Assembly: GCA_036897095.1 (NCBI GenBank)
Contig: JAYMSP010001943.1
Coordinates: forward strand, 1-27,533
Direction of reading: 5' to 3'
Length of the DNA stretch: 27,533 nucleotides
Source of the DNA: Plantago elongata
Lineage: Eukaryota; Streptophyta; Magnoliopsida; Lamiales; Plantaginaceae
Positions within the stretch are counted from its first letter, which is position 1. Every line of letters begins with the position of its first letter. Positions 18,709 to 27,143 of the stretch are shown here, in pieces. The translations under genes and the position numbers were made by a program. The notes beneath the pieces are model-generated. The model saw nothing but the letters and a program-made list of their open reading frames with translations. It had not been told where the DNA came from and did not search any database.

Positions 18709-20475
18709 TCAGACTTTTAGATTCTCTTCATCTTTAGGAAGCTCAGAACCCTCCATCTTGCTTTCATGCGCCATGTCGTATGTCGCATGGAGGCCGAAAA
18801 ACGCATAGTAAGTCAGCATAATAACAGTACAGATACCGAACCTAATAAACGTTTCTGCTCCCAGTGATCCCATCAGAAACAAGTTGATCGCGATTGACAG
18901 AGAAGGCAACCACGGGACGAGTGGAACTCCCCACACTTTTGGCTTCCTTTCTTGTGGCAAAAGCACCGCGATTCCCAAAGTTGCTGCAAACCAAATCGGG
19001 ATAGTAATTGTGTATCCAATCCAACCAGTCGGATTTAGTCCCCAATAAGCAGAAGTCCCCATAGAAGAAGCTATGATGATCAGTATGAACATAACCAACT
19101 TCAGGAGATTCGCTCTAGGAGTGACTCCTGTTGCATAGTATCGCCTGACAAGAAGTGCAACTGCCATCATCATGAAAATGAACAGCGTGCTGACAGATAA
19201 TAACCCTGCCAGGACATCAAGGCCCGAAAAGAATGCGATGCAAGCACTGCATATAGTGATTAGAAGTGTTGCATATATAGGAGTTCCGGTCTTTGGGTGT
19301 ACGAGCGCAAACCAGGGTGGAATCATGTGTGCCCGGGCTATATGAGTCGTGTAACGAGCTTGTCCAAGTGCTCCAACTAACAGAACAGTGGTCATACCCT
19401 TGAGGGCTCCAAGGGCGACAAGATACTTTGCCCATTTCATCCCAACGCTCTGAAAAGCCACGGAATATGCTGCGTTCCTGTCTATCTCAGTGTACCTCTG
19501 CATCATGCTCAATGAGAGTGCCATCAAGCAGTATATCACTGTGATTATAGACATTGATCCAAGCAAACCTAACGGTATGTCTCGGCTAGGATTCTTTGTC
19601 TCCTCGGCCATTGTTGCTATACTGTCAAATCCTCCATAAGCAAAGTAAACAATCGCTGCTGCCTGGAAGACACCTTTGGCACCATAGGGCAAGAACGGCG
19701 ATAGATTTTCAGTTTTCGCATGAGCAAACCCAGCTATTATCACGAATATAATCACAACTGTGTTGACAACCGATGCGATCCAGTTCAACATGGAAGTTTT
19801 TTTCGCACTTGTCATCGCAATCGAGGATGCAACTGCAAGAACCGCAACTGCAATAGGATCCAGCAAGTTGAACCCCTCCTTGAGGTTCGTAACTATGCGT
19901 AACGAGTCAGGCTGGCGGTCTAGAAGGGTGGAGAAATACGAGGTCCAGCCTCTAGCTACCGCGGCGCTACCGACAATGCTCTCGAAAAGTATATTTGCAG
20001 CCGTCAGAAAGGCTGCAAGATCACCCAACTCCACCCTCAGGTACGCAAACGATCCTCCAGCAACCGGGATTTCGACAGCAAACTCTGTGTAGCAGAACAC
20101 AGACAGCATCGCCGATATCCCAGATGCTACATATGATAACACGATGGCAGGCCCAGCATGATCATGTGCCTCTTGCCCCGTGAGGACGAAAATACCCGTA
20201 CCAATAACAGAACCGAACCCAAACCAAGTGAGATCCCACCAGTTAAGGCAGCGCTTCATGCTGTTTTCGCTCTGTCTCCGCATATCCACAAGCTCCTTGG
20301 CATCGTCGGACCGGCTCATGATGCGATTTTTGAATCTGGGGATTGTCTGTGATAGAGCATCTGTGTAGGAACTCCAACTCTCGAACGATTTCTCCGGGAA
20401 GAAATCTTGTTTGCTGCATCTCCAGTAGCTTCTTTGCTCCTGACCCTGAGCAGCTGTTGCTTCTACTTCTGTCAT
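18709..20475 (-). CDS. CAT5: Cationic amino acid transporter (CAT family, CAT5/CAT8-like clade)
   Basis: An uninterrupted frame from ATG (20475) to TGA (18711-18709), 588 residues, the usual length of plant CATs. These proton-coupled APC-superfamily carriers move arginine, lysine and related amino acids across the plasma membrane or internal membranes. Features: a cytosolic N-terminus of about 75 residues (YWRCSKQDFFPEKSFESW); the unwound TM1 glycine motif GFGSVIGTGIFVLTG (86-100); FCYTEFAVEIPVAGGSFAYL (127-146); the TM6/loop signature YFAYGGFDSIATMAEETKNP (277-296); GALKGMTTVLLVGALGQARY (356-375); and the C-terminal CAT block KVWGVPLVPWLPSLSIAINL (513-532). About 14 hydrophobic segments are expected. 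No frameshift or missing motif was seen, so it appears functional. The coding region is intronless. A pyrimidine tract and AACAG just upstream hint at a 5' UTR intron. The symbol reflects similarity to the CAT5/8 type as I recall it; orthology is not proven. Confidence 0.9.
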   Translation of the reverse strand: MTEVEATAAQGQEQRSYWRCSKQDFFPEKSFESWSSYTDALSQTIPRFKNRIMSRSDDAKELVDMRRQSENSMKRCLNWWDLTWFGFGSVIGTGIFVLTGQEAHDHAGPAIVLSYVASGISAMLSVFCYTEFAVEIPVAGGSFAYLRVELGDLAAFLTAANILFESIVGSAAVARGWTSYFSTLLDRQPDSLRIVTNLKEGFNLLDPIAVAVLAVASSIAMTSAKKTSMLNWIASVVNTVVIIFVIIAGFAHAKTENLSPFLPYGAKGVFQAAAIVYFAYGGFDSIATMAEETKNPSRDIPLGLLGSMSIITVIYCLMALSLSMMQRYTEIDRNAAYSVAFQSVGMKWAKYLVALGALKGMTTVLLVGALGQARYTTHIARAHMIPPWFALVHPKTGTPIYATLLITICSACIAFFSGLDVLAGLLSVSTLFIFMMMAVALLVRRYYATGVTPRANLLKLVMFILIIIASSMGTSAYWGLNPTGWIGYTITIPIWFAATLGIAVLLPQERKPKVWGVPLVPWLPSLSIAINLFLMGSLGAETFIRFGICTVIMLTYYAFFGLHATYDMAHESKMEGSELPKDEENLKV

Positions 20476-21116
20476 TGGCTTGAATCTAAACTGTTAGAGA
20501 GAGAGAAGTGAATTGCTACAATGCTATTGGATAAGCGTTTACAAAGTTAAAGTCCAAGATTGGATAGTTGCCGAATGCAAGATGAGGACCTGCCATTTTG
20601 TACACAATGCAAAGATAACATGGGACCAAATTTCAAGTCTCATTCATGCGTAATTATGTGAGACTTTGTTAATTCATTGATTTAGAAAACAAGACAGACA
20701 ACATTGACAACTAGTGGAAAGAATATATAAGACAAAGATTGCCGTTGCCTTCTATATGTACAGGACAAAGAATGATGTTAACACCATCATCAGTTGCACA
20801 AGTTATTGGGATTCTGCAAAGACTACAATTAGTCCTTACATCACTTGTGGAAAAACCAGCAACGTCCATTGTCATGTACTCAACTCACATGCACTTCCTA
20901 TCTACCAATAACAAGAACTAAATGTAGACGATTACTGACTAAGTACCATAAGAAGCACCTTTTCCACTATTGATTCCGTTATGACTTAAATTGCACCCAC
21001 AAACTGTGCTCTAAATTTGTTCAATGTGTACTGGGAACAAGAAAACTACGGGACACAACATATAGATAAAAACAACATAACAAATTCCACTAGAGGGGTT
21101 GAATAAACCGAGAAAC
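20476..21116 (-). promoter_or_regulatory. Upstream region of the transporter gene
   Basis: On the minus strand, CTTCTCTCTCTCTAACAG ends at 20491, 16 bases before the ATG. It resembles a 3' splice site and would mean a leader intron. A TATA-like TTATATATTC lies at about 20721-20730. No other gene was recognised up to the copia LTR. Promoter assignments are tentative. Confidence 0.35.
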
Positions 21117-21333
21117 TGTTGAATTTAGTAATTTGTAATTTACTATTCATACATGAGTAAGTTAGAAGAACTCTCTAGATAATGTTATGACAATGCAGAA
21201 GGTTGAAAGACACAATCTTTCAACTATAAATTCATGTAACCTACAGATGTAATGCAAGGAAGCAAAAGCTGAAAAGGCATACTGCCATAGAAATAAAACA
21301 AGAGCAACTGTTCCTCTTTCTTAAAGTCTTCCA
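21117..21333 (+). repeat. Probable copia 5' LTR
   Basis: Starts TGTTGAATTTAG and ends TCTTCCA, giving TG...CA termini 217 bases apart, with a TATA box (CTATAAA at 21224-21230). A primer-site-like sequence follows three bases later. No 3' LTR is available in the window to confirm the limits. Confidence 0.5.
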
Positions 21334-21384
21334 TTGTGCCAGCATCAGAGCCAGTTCTAAATCTGGTACTTATCGATCACGGAA

Positions 21385-22551
21385 ATGGCTGGAAATTCGG
21401 TGCTCACAATGTTCAAGTACTCTCCAAGTGAAGTGCCCAATTTCGAGGGAGAGGATTACGATTATTGGAGCTGCGAGATGAGGGATTTCTTCATCTCTCA
21501 TGATCTTTGGGATGTAATAGGATCTGTTTACGAGGTACCACCTGAAGATGGAAGCTCTACAGGTTGGACAAACGCAAAGCAAACAAAGTATAAATAAAAT
21601 CAACGAAAAGATTGCACAGCGCTTCGCTACATAAAGCAAGGGGCAAGCAAATCTATCTATCCCCGTATTTTCAATAAAAGAACATCAAAAGATGCATGGG
21701 ATGTTCTTGAAAATTAATTTCATGGAAATGACAGAGTTATTACTATCAAGTGACAATCTTTATGGAGAGATTTTGATAATCTGTTAATGAAAGAAAGTGA
21801 AAGAATCACTGGTTTTTTCTCAAGAGTTGTTGGAATTGTAAACAACATTGAAAGTCTTGTTGATACCATCAAAGCAAGAGGGTGATTGAGAAGATATTAC
21901 GTTGTCTTCCACAAAAATTTATCATTGTGTTGCAGCGATTGAGGAGTCGAAGGATCTATCTAAAATGACTATGCACGATCTGATGAGCTCTCTGCAGGCC
22001 CATGAGCAAGAATCAACAGGTCATCAAATCAGCCCCTCGAGCAAGCATTTCAATCAAAGATCAGTTTTTCGGAAAAAAGCAGGAGGTTCATTATACAACA
22101 AAAAGGATTCTTTCCACAACCAACAGAAAATTCGATGGCGCAAAGATAGAAAGAATGATTACCACAAAGGTGGATACAACAGAAGTGAGCAGCCACAAAG
22201 ATCTGGTGGTGAACTTTATTGCATTATTTGCGATAAGAATAACTATAATTCAAGGGATTGTCGCATTTGCAAGAATTGCAAGATGGATACAACAGAAGTG
22301 AGCAGCCACAAAGATCTGGTGGTGAACTTTATTGCATTATTTGCGATAAGAATAACCATAATTCAAGGGATTGTCAATTCAGGTGCAAGAATTGCAAGAT
22401 TCCTAACCACTCGCAGCGTGACTGTTGGCACCAAAAGAAAAGTGGGAATGAAGCAAACTTCACCAAGGAGGAAAGTGAAGAGAAGTTGTTCTACACTTGC
22501 CTAAGTGCAGAAGAAGAGGCGATTGATATATCATATATGGTATTTGGATAG
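21385..22551 (+). pseudogene. Copia gag remnant with duplicated zinc-knuckle segment
   Basis: Starts at ATG 21385. It reads FEGEDYDYWSCEMRDFFISHDLWDVI, typical of the copia gag N-terminus, to a TAA at 21595-21597. The frame continues with further stops (KDAWDVLEN*, VITIK*) through a UBN2-like region. Two CCHC knuckles are present near the end: CIICDKNNHNSRDC and CKNCKIPNHSQRDC. A tandem duplication (22171-22283 and 22284-22399) repeats the first knuckle, and the extra copy has the His changed to Tyr (CIICDKNNYNSRDC). The unit length is not a multiple of three, so the frame is broken. Gag forms the virus-like particle in active copies. Confidence 0.8.
22171..22399 (+). repeat. Tandem duplication of 113/116 bp in copia gag
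   Basis: Unit 1 is 22171-22283 and unit 2 is 22284-22399. Both start TGGATACAACAGAAGTGAGC and end GCAAGAATTGCAAGA, nearly identical apart from a short divergent stretch near the 3' end and single substitutions. Confidence 0.9.
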
Positions 22552-23670
22552 CGGGTGCAGCAATTATATTACCAGGAATCGAAATCAATTCAAACAACTT
22601 GATTGCAATATCACATCTCAAGTGAAACTCGGAGATGGAAAGCTCCAGAACGCTGAAGTGAAAGGAGTCATATATGTCCACACCAAAGAAGGTAACAATA
22701 AATCAATCCATGATGTCCTTTATGTTCCTAATCTAGCACAGAACTTTGTTGAGTGTTGGTCAGTTAATGCAAAATGGTTTCTCGCTTTGGTTCGATGATG
22801 GAATGGCTAAAATATTTGATAGGCGTACTATGTTGTTGGTGCTGAAGTCAAAATGACAGAAAATAAGATGTTTCTTCTTGCATTGCCTTCTAATGAACAA
22901 TTTGCCTTGAAGAGTGAAGCCGAAAGTATCTCAACGCTTTGGCATTTAAGATACAATCATCTTAACACTAAAGGGCTGCAATTTTTTAAACAAAAGAATA
23001 TGGTCATTGGACTCCCAGACATCAAGGATGAGGCTAAAATATGTGAAGGATGTGTGTATGGGAAGATTCACCGGTTACCTTTTCCGAAAAAATCTTGGCG
23101 AGCAAGAGCTCCACTGGAGCTAGTCCATTCTGACATTTGTGGTCCGGTAAGAACTCCATCATTCAATGGTCGAAGATATTTTATCCTTTTCATTGATGAT
23201 TTTAGCAGGATGATGTGGATTTATTTTCTACAAGAAAAATCTGAGGCTTTCTCATTTTTTCTAGATTTTAAAGCCATGGTAGAAAGGCAAAGTGGTTTTA
23301 AAATGAAGAGGCTTCGAACGGGTCATGGAGGCGAGTTCATTTACACTCCATTCATGAATCATTGCAAGGAGAATGGGATATTGAGACAACTCATTAGAGT
23401 CGTAGTCCACAACAAAACGGTGTAGCCGAGAGGAAAAATCGAACCGTTGTTGAGATGGCGAGAAGCATGCTAACTGGTAAAGGACTACCGAATAAATTAT
23501 GGGCTGAGACAGTTCACTACATCTTGAGCAGGTCTCCAACTAAAGCCGTTGAGAAAAATACTCCATTTGAAGCTTGGAACAATCGCAAACCTGTGGTTGA
23601 TCACCTAAGAGATTTTGGTAGCATTACTTATGCTCATGTGAATGCCGCGTCTCGAGAGAAGTTTGATTAG
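22505..23670 (+). pseudogene. Copia pol remnant: protease, pre-integrase and integrase
   Basis: The protease has the active-site motif WYLDSGCSNYI (from 22540). The pre-integrase region reads LWHLRYNHLNTKGLQFF and CEGCVYGKIHRLPF (22950-23085). The integrase core has the first Asp in HSDICGP (from about 23128) and FIDDFSRMMWIYF. The place where copia integrases usually have R-S/T-D-x-G-G-E-F reads RTGHGGEF, so the second catalytic Asp is lost. A frameshift near 23395 separates it from QQNGVAERKNRTVVEMAR, which carries the third acidic residue. A stop follows at FD* (23668-23670), then KGMKYLFIGYSDESKGYML. Frameshifts also separate gag from protease and protease from pre-integrase. Confidence 0.85.
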
Positions 23671-23751
23671 AAAGGAATGAAGTACCTCTTTATTGGCTAT
23701 AGTGATGAATCCAAAGGGTACATGCTTTTGAATCCAAATACAAATCAGCTC

Positions 23752-24908
23752 TGTGAGGCACCGACCTGGTCCGGACGTCAAAGAATATGCCGGACTTTCA
23801 AATACATCGATATATCAAAAATATAATCATTACAGACCCCACATATAAGTTATCATTCGACAATAAATACACATGTTTACACTAGTAGCAGCGGAGTACA
23901 GTGTCTATGATTCGTCTGTCAGCCTATCTACACTGACCTCTTGTCGTGCTCTTGTCCTGGGAAAAGCATTATTGAAACAAGAGAGTGTCAGTCATAAGAC
24001 TCAGGGAGGATAATTAGGCATGCATGAAATGCGAGTATAAACACAATCAATATAGAAAACCACCACGTCACGCTGATCATGCACTTTTTAAACACGGGAA
24101 AAACCGGAAACACGTAATCACGTTCACGATCTTAGCACATGAAAGGTGCAAGATTTACAATACTGAAACGCAGTCACTGTCTTGGGCTTAGACCAAACTA
24201 ATCAGGTATTTGTCAAACAAGGGGGAGTCGCGATCTCCAGGAAGTTGCATAAATGGTGGGCAGCGACCCGCCGCAACATAAAAAGGACCGTTTGAATAGT
24301 CCACACGTAAACACGAGCCCGAATAATAGCCCTGCAGGTGGCATCACCCAACTTCAATAACAAGTCTTGTAAAAAATGTCGACCAAGACAGTCTGGTCGA
24401 AACCGTCGAACAAGACACCGCTCTTGTCGAACACGTCGACCAAGGCGGGATAAGATAGCGCCGCAGCCCGCTGGCTCACTTCTATCGAAAACGTCGACCA
24501 GAAGGATAGCGCCGCAGACCACTCTGTTACTCTTGTCGAAACCGTCGACCAAGAGCGTTTCCCCATTTTTCAGAAAACAAGTAGTGTGTGGTTGCTTTCA
24601 AAATCATTTTTCGTGCAATGCAGTTCATGTGGAATAACAGAACATGATCAAGATGCAATTTCACGGGATAACAGGAATATCAGGATAACAAGTCTGAGTC
24701 ACGATACACTCATATTTTCTTTCAACAGATTCCATGCTAGTCAAATAATCGCAGTTAGTAATCGAGTTGGGTTAACCAGGATATCATCGCATAGCCGAAG
24801 TAGTTTTAGACAGATAGATCATGAAGCAGAAATAGATACTGAAATTTAAGACGAGGAAAGATGGCAATTTAGCTTTTCCCAGGGCCTGATGGCGAAAGCT
24901 AGTCATCA
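23752..24908 (-). repeat. LTR A (3' LTR of the minus-strand element)
   Basis: 1157 bases. Outer parts align with 26246-27143: ACCGACCTGGTCCGGACGTCAA; CTCGTGCTCTTGTCCT-type blocks; CCACCACGTCA; CTTTTTAAA.CACGG; TTTCCCCATTTTTC; GAACATGATCAAGATGCAAT; and TTTTCCCAGGGCCTGA. The middle (about 24110-24560) differs strongly and holds a CpG-rich palindrome array. Confidence 0.75.
24379..24552. repeat. Palindromic TCGA repeat array in LTR A
   Basis: Imperfect palindromes of the form CTTGTCGA-n5-TCGACCAAG recur at about 24394-24415, 24423-24444, 24482-24502 and 24531-24552. Two copies are followed by GATAGCGCCGCAG (24454 and 24505), so the array is a tandem repeat of roughly 50-60 bases. LTR B has only one degenerate copy (GTCGACAGTGTCGACCAG, 26772-26789). 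Confidence 0.75.
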
Positions 24909-25151
24909 CTCTAATACTTGATCATCGCTCTGCACTGCTGACGATTGAGCCGCAGTAGCCAGTGGTTGTTGGTTTTGCCATTGTTGGGTGAGAAAAGTCC
25001 AGAAGGACATCATCTCCTGCATGCTCCCTCTGTTTCCATTCCCTCCCACTTCGGGAGTCTGAGGGGGCACTTTCCTATTAGGTGAGGGCAATGGTGGAGA
25101 ATTAAAGTCTTCACCTTGGGCTTCTTGATGTGAGTTGTGGGATTCAGACAT
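24906..25151 (-). CDS. Short ORF of the LTR element, gag N-terminus-like, truncated
   Basis: ATG at 25151-25149 and stop TGA at 24908-24906, giving about 81 residues: a Pro/Asn/Ser/Gln-rich start (MSESHNSHQEAQGEDF, PPLPSPNRKVPPQTPEVGG), then MQEMMSFWTFLTQQWQNQQ and a Gln/Ala tail. Low-complexity starts with a Q-rich helix are common in plant LTR-element gag proteins, but no domain is recognisable. The stop codon is made of the first three bases of the 3' LTR, so the frame is cut by an internal deletion rather than ended naturally (inference). Confidence 0.5.
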   Translation of the reverse strand: MSESHNSHQEAQGEDFNSPPLPSPNRKVPPQTPEVGGNGNRGSMQEMMSFWTFLTQQWQNQQPLATAAQSSAVQSDDQVLE

Positions 25152-25199
25152 CTTGGTGGGCTGAAACGCGGGAAGAGCGTATAACTCGGTCAATGACAG

Positions 25200-25586
25200 A
25201 TAAGATATTAGTGGATATAATAATTAGGCACTTTTTTTTTTTAGCAATACGCAAATTTTACAAAAAATTTCCCACATAACCCGATTTCCTTCTTACCCCG
25301 GAAGGTATTACTTAAGGCCTGTTACTTTCCCTAGCTAGGGTCCAGGTCAATTCGAATGCTGTAAATAAATAATTTAGGACCGTAATTAATACTTAAAACA
25401 TTTTTCATTAAGACACTTACAACACTACTGATCTATTCGACCAGTTCTTTTTCACAACAACAGGTAGACAGACAACAGGACAATTAAACAAACAGGACAA
25501 ATGAGCGAACAACATTCTACAACAGTTAGTCCTAGGTCGAAGCTAAGACTATCGATGCAAAGGATCTTCCAAACCTCAACACTTGC
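25200..25586. other. Non-coding internal part of the LTR element
   Basis: Between the two ORFs. AT-rich, with a T13 run near 25231-25243 and a palindromic CCCTAGCTAGGG at 25329-25340. No domain or RNA feature was recognised. Confidence 0.5.
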
Positions 25587-26096
25587 CTACCAACGGTGGC
25601 CAGACTCGTTCCCATCCGAAATGTAGCCACCCAATCGAGGGTTCTCATCCGGCTCTTCTTCCTCTGACGCGTCATCTCCAGGAGTCATGGAACAATGGAC
25701 TGACTGGTAGAACGGGTATATAGACTCACGAGCTGTTAACCGGTAGCTGCGAGAACCGGTGGCCGTCCCGCTTGGTCCGGTAAAATGCTTCCCTCCTCCG
25801 ACGATTGCTGACGGGGCCGGATGGGGAAGATGCTCGATCTCCAGAGGTGGCGGAGTGGGTTCATCGAACTCACGCTGAATCTCGGACAGTTCAGTCCGCA
25901 CACGTCCCATCTCGGTCTTCATAAAATCCATCATATGCTCCACAATGCGCAGGCGCTCTCGACCACGGGCTCGGGCTCTTCGTTCAGCTTCCAACCTCGC
26001 AGTAGCTTGTCGGGCAAGCATACGTCCAGTATGAGCCTCATGGATCCAGTTATGCACGTTGTTCATCTCACCCTCCCAATCCCGGTTGTCATCCAT
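25587..26096 (-). CDS. Coiled-coil ORF of the LTR element, unknown function
   Basis: A 169-residue frame, ATG at 26096 to a stop at 25589-25587, beginning about 135 bases inside the primer site. Residues about 20-75 are a charged, Arg/Glu/Ala-rich stretch (RQATARLEAERRARARGRER, then EMGRVRTELSEIQREF) predicted to be helical and likely coiled. A Pro-rich linker (PTPPPLEIEHLPHPAPSA), a Ser/Gly/Thr segment and an acidic end (DDASEEEEPDENP) follow. It resembles no domain I can name. Its position directly after the primer site suggests a leader ORF or a gag-related structural protein. The frame is intact although the LTRs have diverged. Confidence 0.6.
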   Translation of the reverse strand: MDDNRDWEGEMNNVHNWIHEAHTGRMLARQATARLEAERRARARGRERLRIVEHMMDFMKTEMGRVRTELSEIQREFDEPTPPPLEIEHLPHPAPSAIVGGGKHFTGPSGTATGSRSYRLTARESIYPFYQSVHCSMTPGDDASEEEEPDENPRLGGYISDGNESGHRW

Positions 26097-26230
26097 CTGT
26101 CGAAGTCAATAAATATAGATGATATAGATAATAAATAATAGTGCATAATTATGTGTCACTCTCCCCATTTTGAAAATATTATAGTCTTTAGTATTTGAAA
26201 GTGCGTCACAGTTCCATTGGTCCGGACCGG

Positions 26231-26242
26231 GCTCTGATACCA
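26231..26242 (-). other. Primer binding site (tRNA-iMet type)
   Basis: The minus strand reads TGGTATCAGAGC three bases after the LTR end TTACA. This is the standard plant LTR-element priming sequence. Confidence 0.85.
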
Positions 26243-26245
26243 CTC

Positions 26246-27143
26246 TGTAAGACCCCGACCTAGTCCAGACGTCAAGAAATATGTCGACTTCCAAATACTT
26301 CGATATATCCAAAGTAATATTCTTTTTTTTAAAAAAACTCAAATATAAGTTGAAATTCGAAAATTTAAAGAAACACATGTCTTAGCAAGTAGCAGCAGTA
26401 TAAAGTCTACTCATGATTTGTCAGTCTATCTACCCGAACCTCTCCTCGTGCTCTTGTCCTAGGAAAAACATTATTAAAACGAGAGAGGGTCAGTCATATG
26501 ACTCAGTGAGGATAATCAAGCATGCAGGAAATGCGAGTATGCACAAATTGAGTATAGCAAACCACCACGTCAAGCTGATCAAGCACTTTTTAAAACACGG
26601 GGAAAATAAGAACGAACTGGAATGATACTGCTGGAGGTGACATCACTTAGCTTTAATAACATGCTGCAAGGTACATAACCCAGCTTCACAAACTAGATTT
26701 ACGAACTAGAGCTGTTTGACATTCCAGCATTACGAACTAGAGCTGTTTGATATTCCAGCATTTCGAACTAGAGGTCGACAGTGTCGACCAGGCCGGTTTC
26801 CCCATTTTTCGGAAAACATGTAGTGCGTGGTTACTTTCAAATCATTTTCGTGCAATGCATGTCGTGTGGAATAACAGAACATGATCAAGATGCAATTTCA
26901 GGAGCTAATAGCATGCTAATCAAGTCAAAATCAAGGCACGTGCAGGATTTTCGGTTTCAAAAGACTCAATAATAATCAAACAATCGCAATTAGTACCCAA
27001 GTCGAGTTAGTCAAAGTATCGACGCATAGACAAAATGGTTACAAAAGATAGCTCAAAAAAACAGAACGAATACAGGAATTTTAACATGATGAAAGATGGC
27101 ATTTTAACTTTTCCCAGGGCCTGACGCCGAAAGCCAGTCATCA
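26246..27143 (-). repeat. LTR B (5' LTR of the minus-strand element)
   Basis: 898 bases, direct repeat of LTR A, lacking about 250 bases of the A middle. It instead carries a 31-bp tandem repeat at 26701-26773. Confidence 0.75.
26701..26773 (+). repeat. 31-bp tandem repeat inside LTR B
   Basis: Units of 31 bases start at 26701 (ACGAACTAGAGCTGTTTGAC) and 26732, with a partial third unit at 26763 (TCGAACTAGAG). Not seen in LTR A. Confidence 0.85.

Larger units (their letters stand above)
21117..23751 (+). mobile_element. Ty1/copia LTR retrotransposon, degenerate and 3'-truncated
   Basis: In order on the + strand: a probable 5' LTR (21117-21333), a degenerate iMet-type primer site (about 21334-21352, GCATCAGAGCC), gag, protease, GAG_pre-integrase and integrase, in copia order. 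Sequence similar to copia stops at NPNTNQL (23751), where LTR-like sequence of another element begins. Reverse transcriptase, RNase H and the 3' LTR are absent. Many stops and frameshifts show that it is dead. Confidence 0.85.
23752..27143 (-). mobile_element. Non-autonomous LTR retrotransposon (TR-GAG/LARD-like), minus strand
   Basis: Two related direct repeats, 23752-24908 and 26246-27143, flank 1.34 kb. On the minus strand the LTRs start TGATGACT/TGATGACTGG and end TTACA or CTCACA. Directly after the 5' LTR (26246) come GAG and a primer site, TGGTATCAGAGC (26242-26231), complementary to the tRNA-iMet 3' end. Two short ORFs follow (26096-25587 and 25151-24906). No protease, reverse transcriptase or integrase is present, so it would need a helper element. 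No convincing 5-bp target duplication was found (flanks AGCTC and CTCAC). Confidence 0.75.

Noticed and set aside
18842..20368. Several open frames on both strands overlapping the transporter gene
   Set aside because: They are alternative-frame readings of the 588-codon gene, have no recognisable domains and mostly begin at non-ATG codons.
22002..22504. Two separate gag-like genes in overlapping frames
   Set aside because: They are explained by the out-of-frame 113/116-bp duplication of one gag segment.
24379..24552. CRISPR-like repeat array
   Set aside because: Repeats are imperfect, irregularly spaced and inside a plant retrotransposon LTR. There are no cas genes and the genome is eukaryotic.
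24202..24849. Open frames on both strands in 24.2-24.8 kb
   Set aside because: They lie within LTR A, arise from the repeat array (Arg/Thr- or Ser/Phe-rich repeats) and are not conserved in LTR B.
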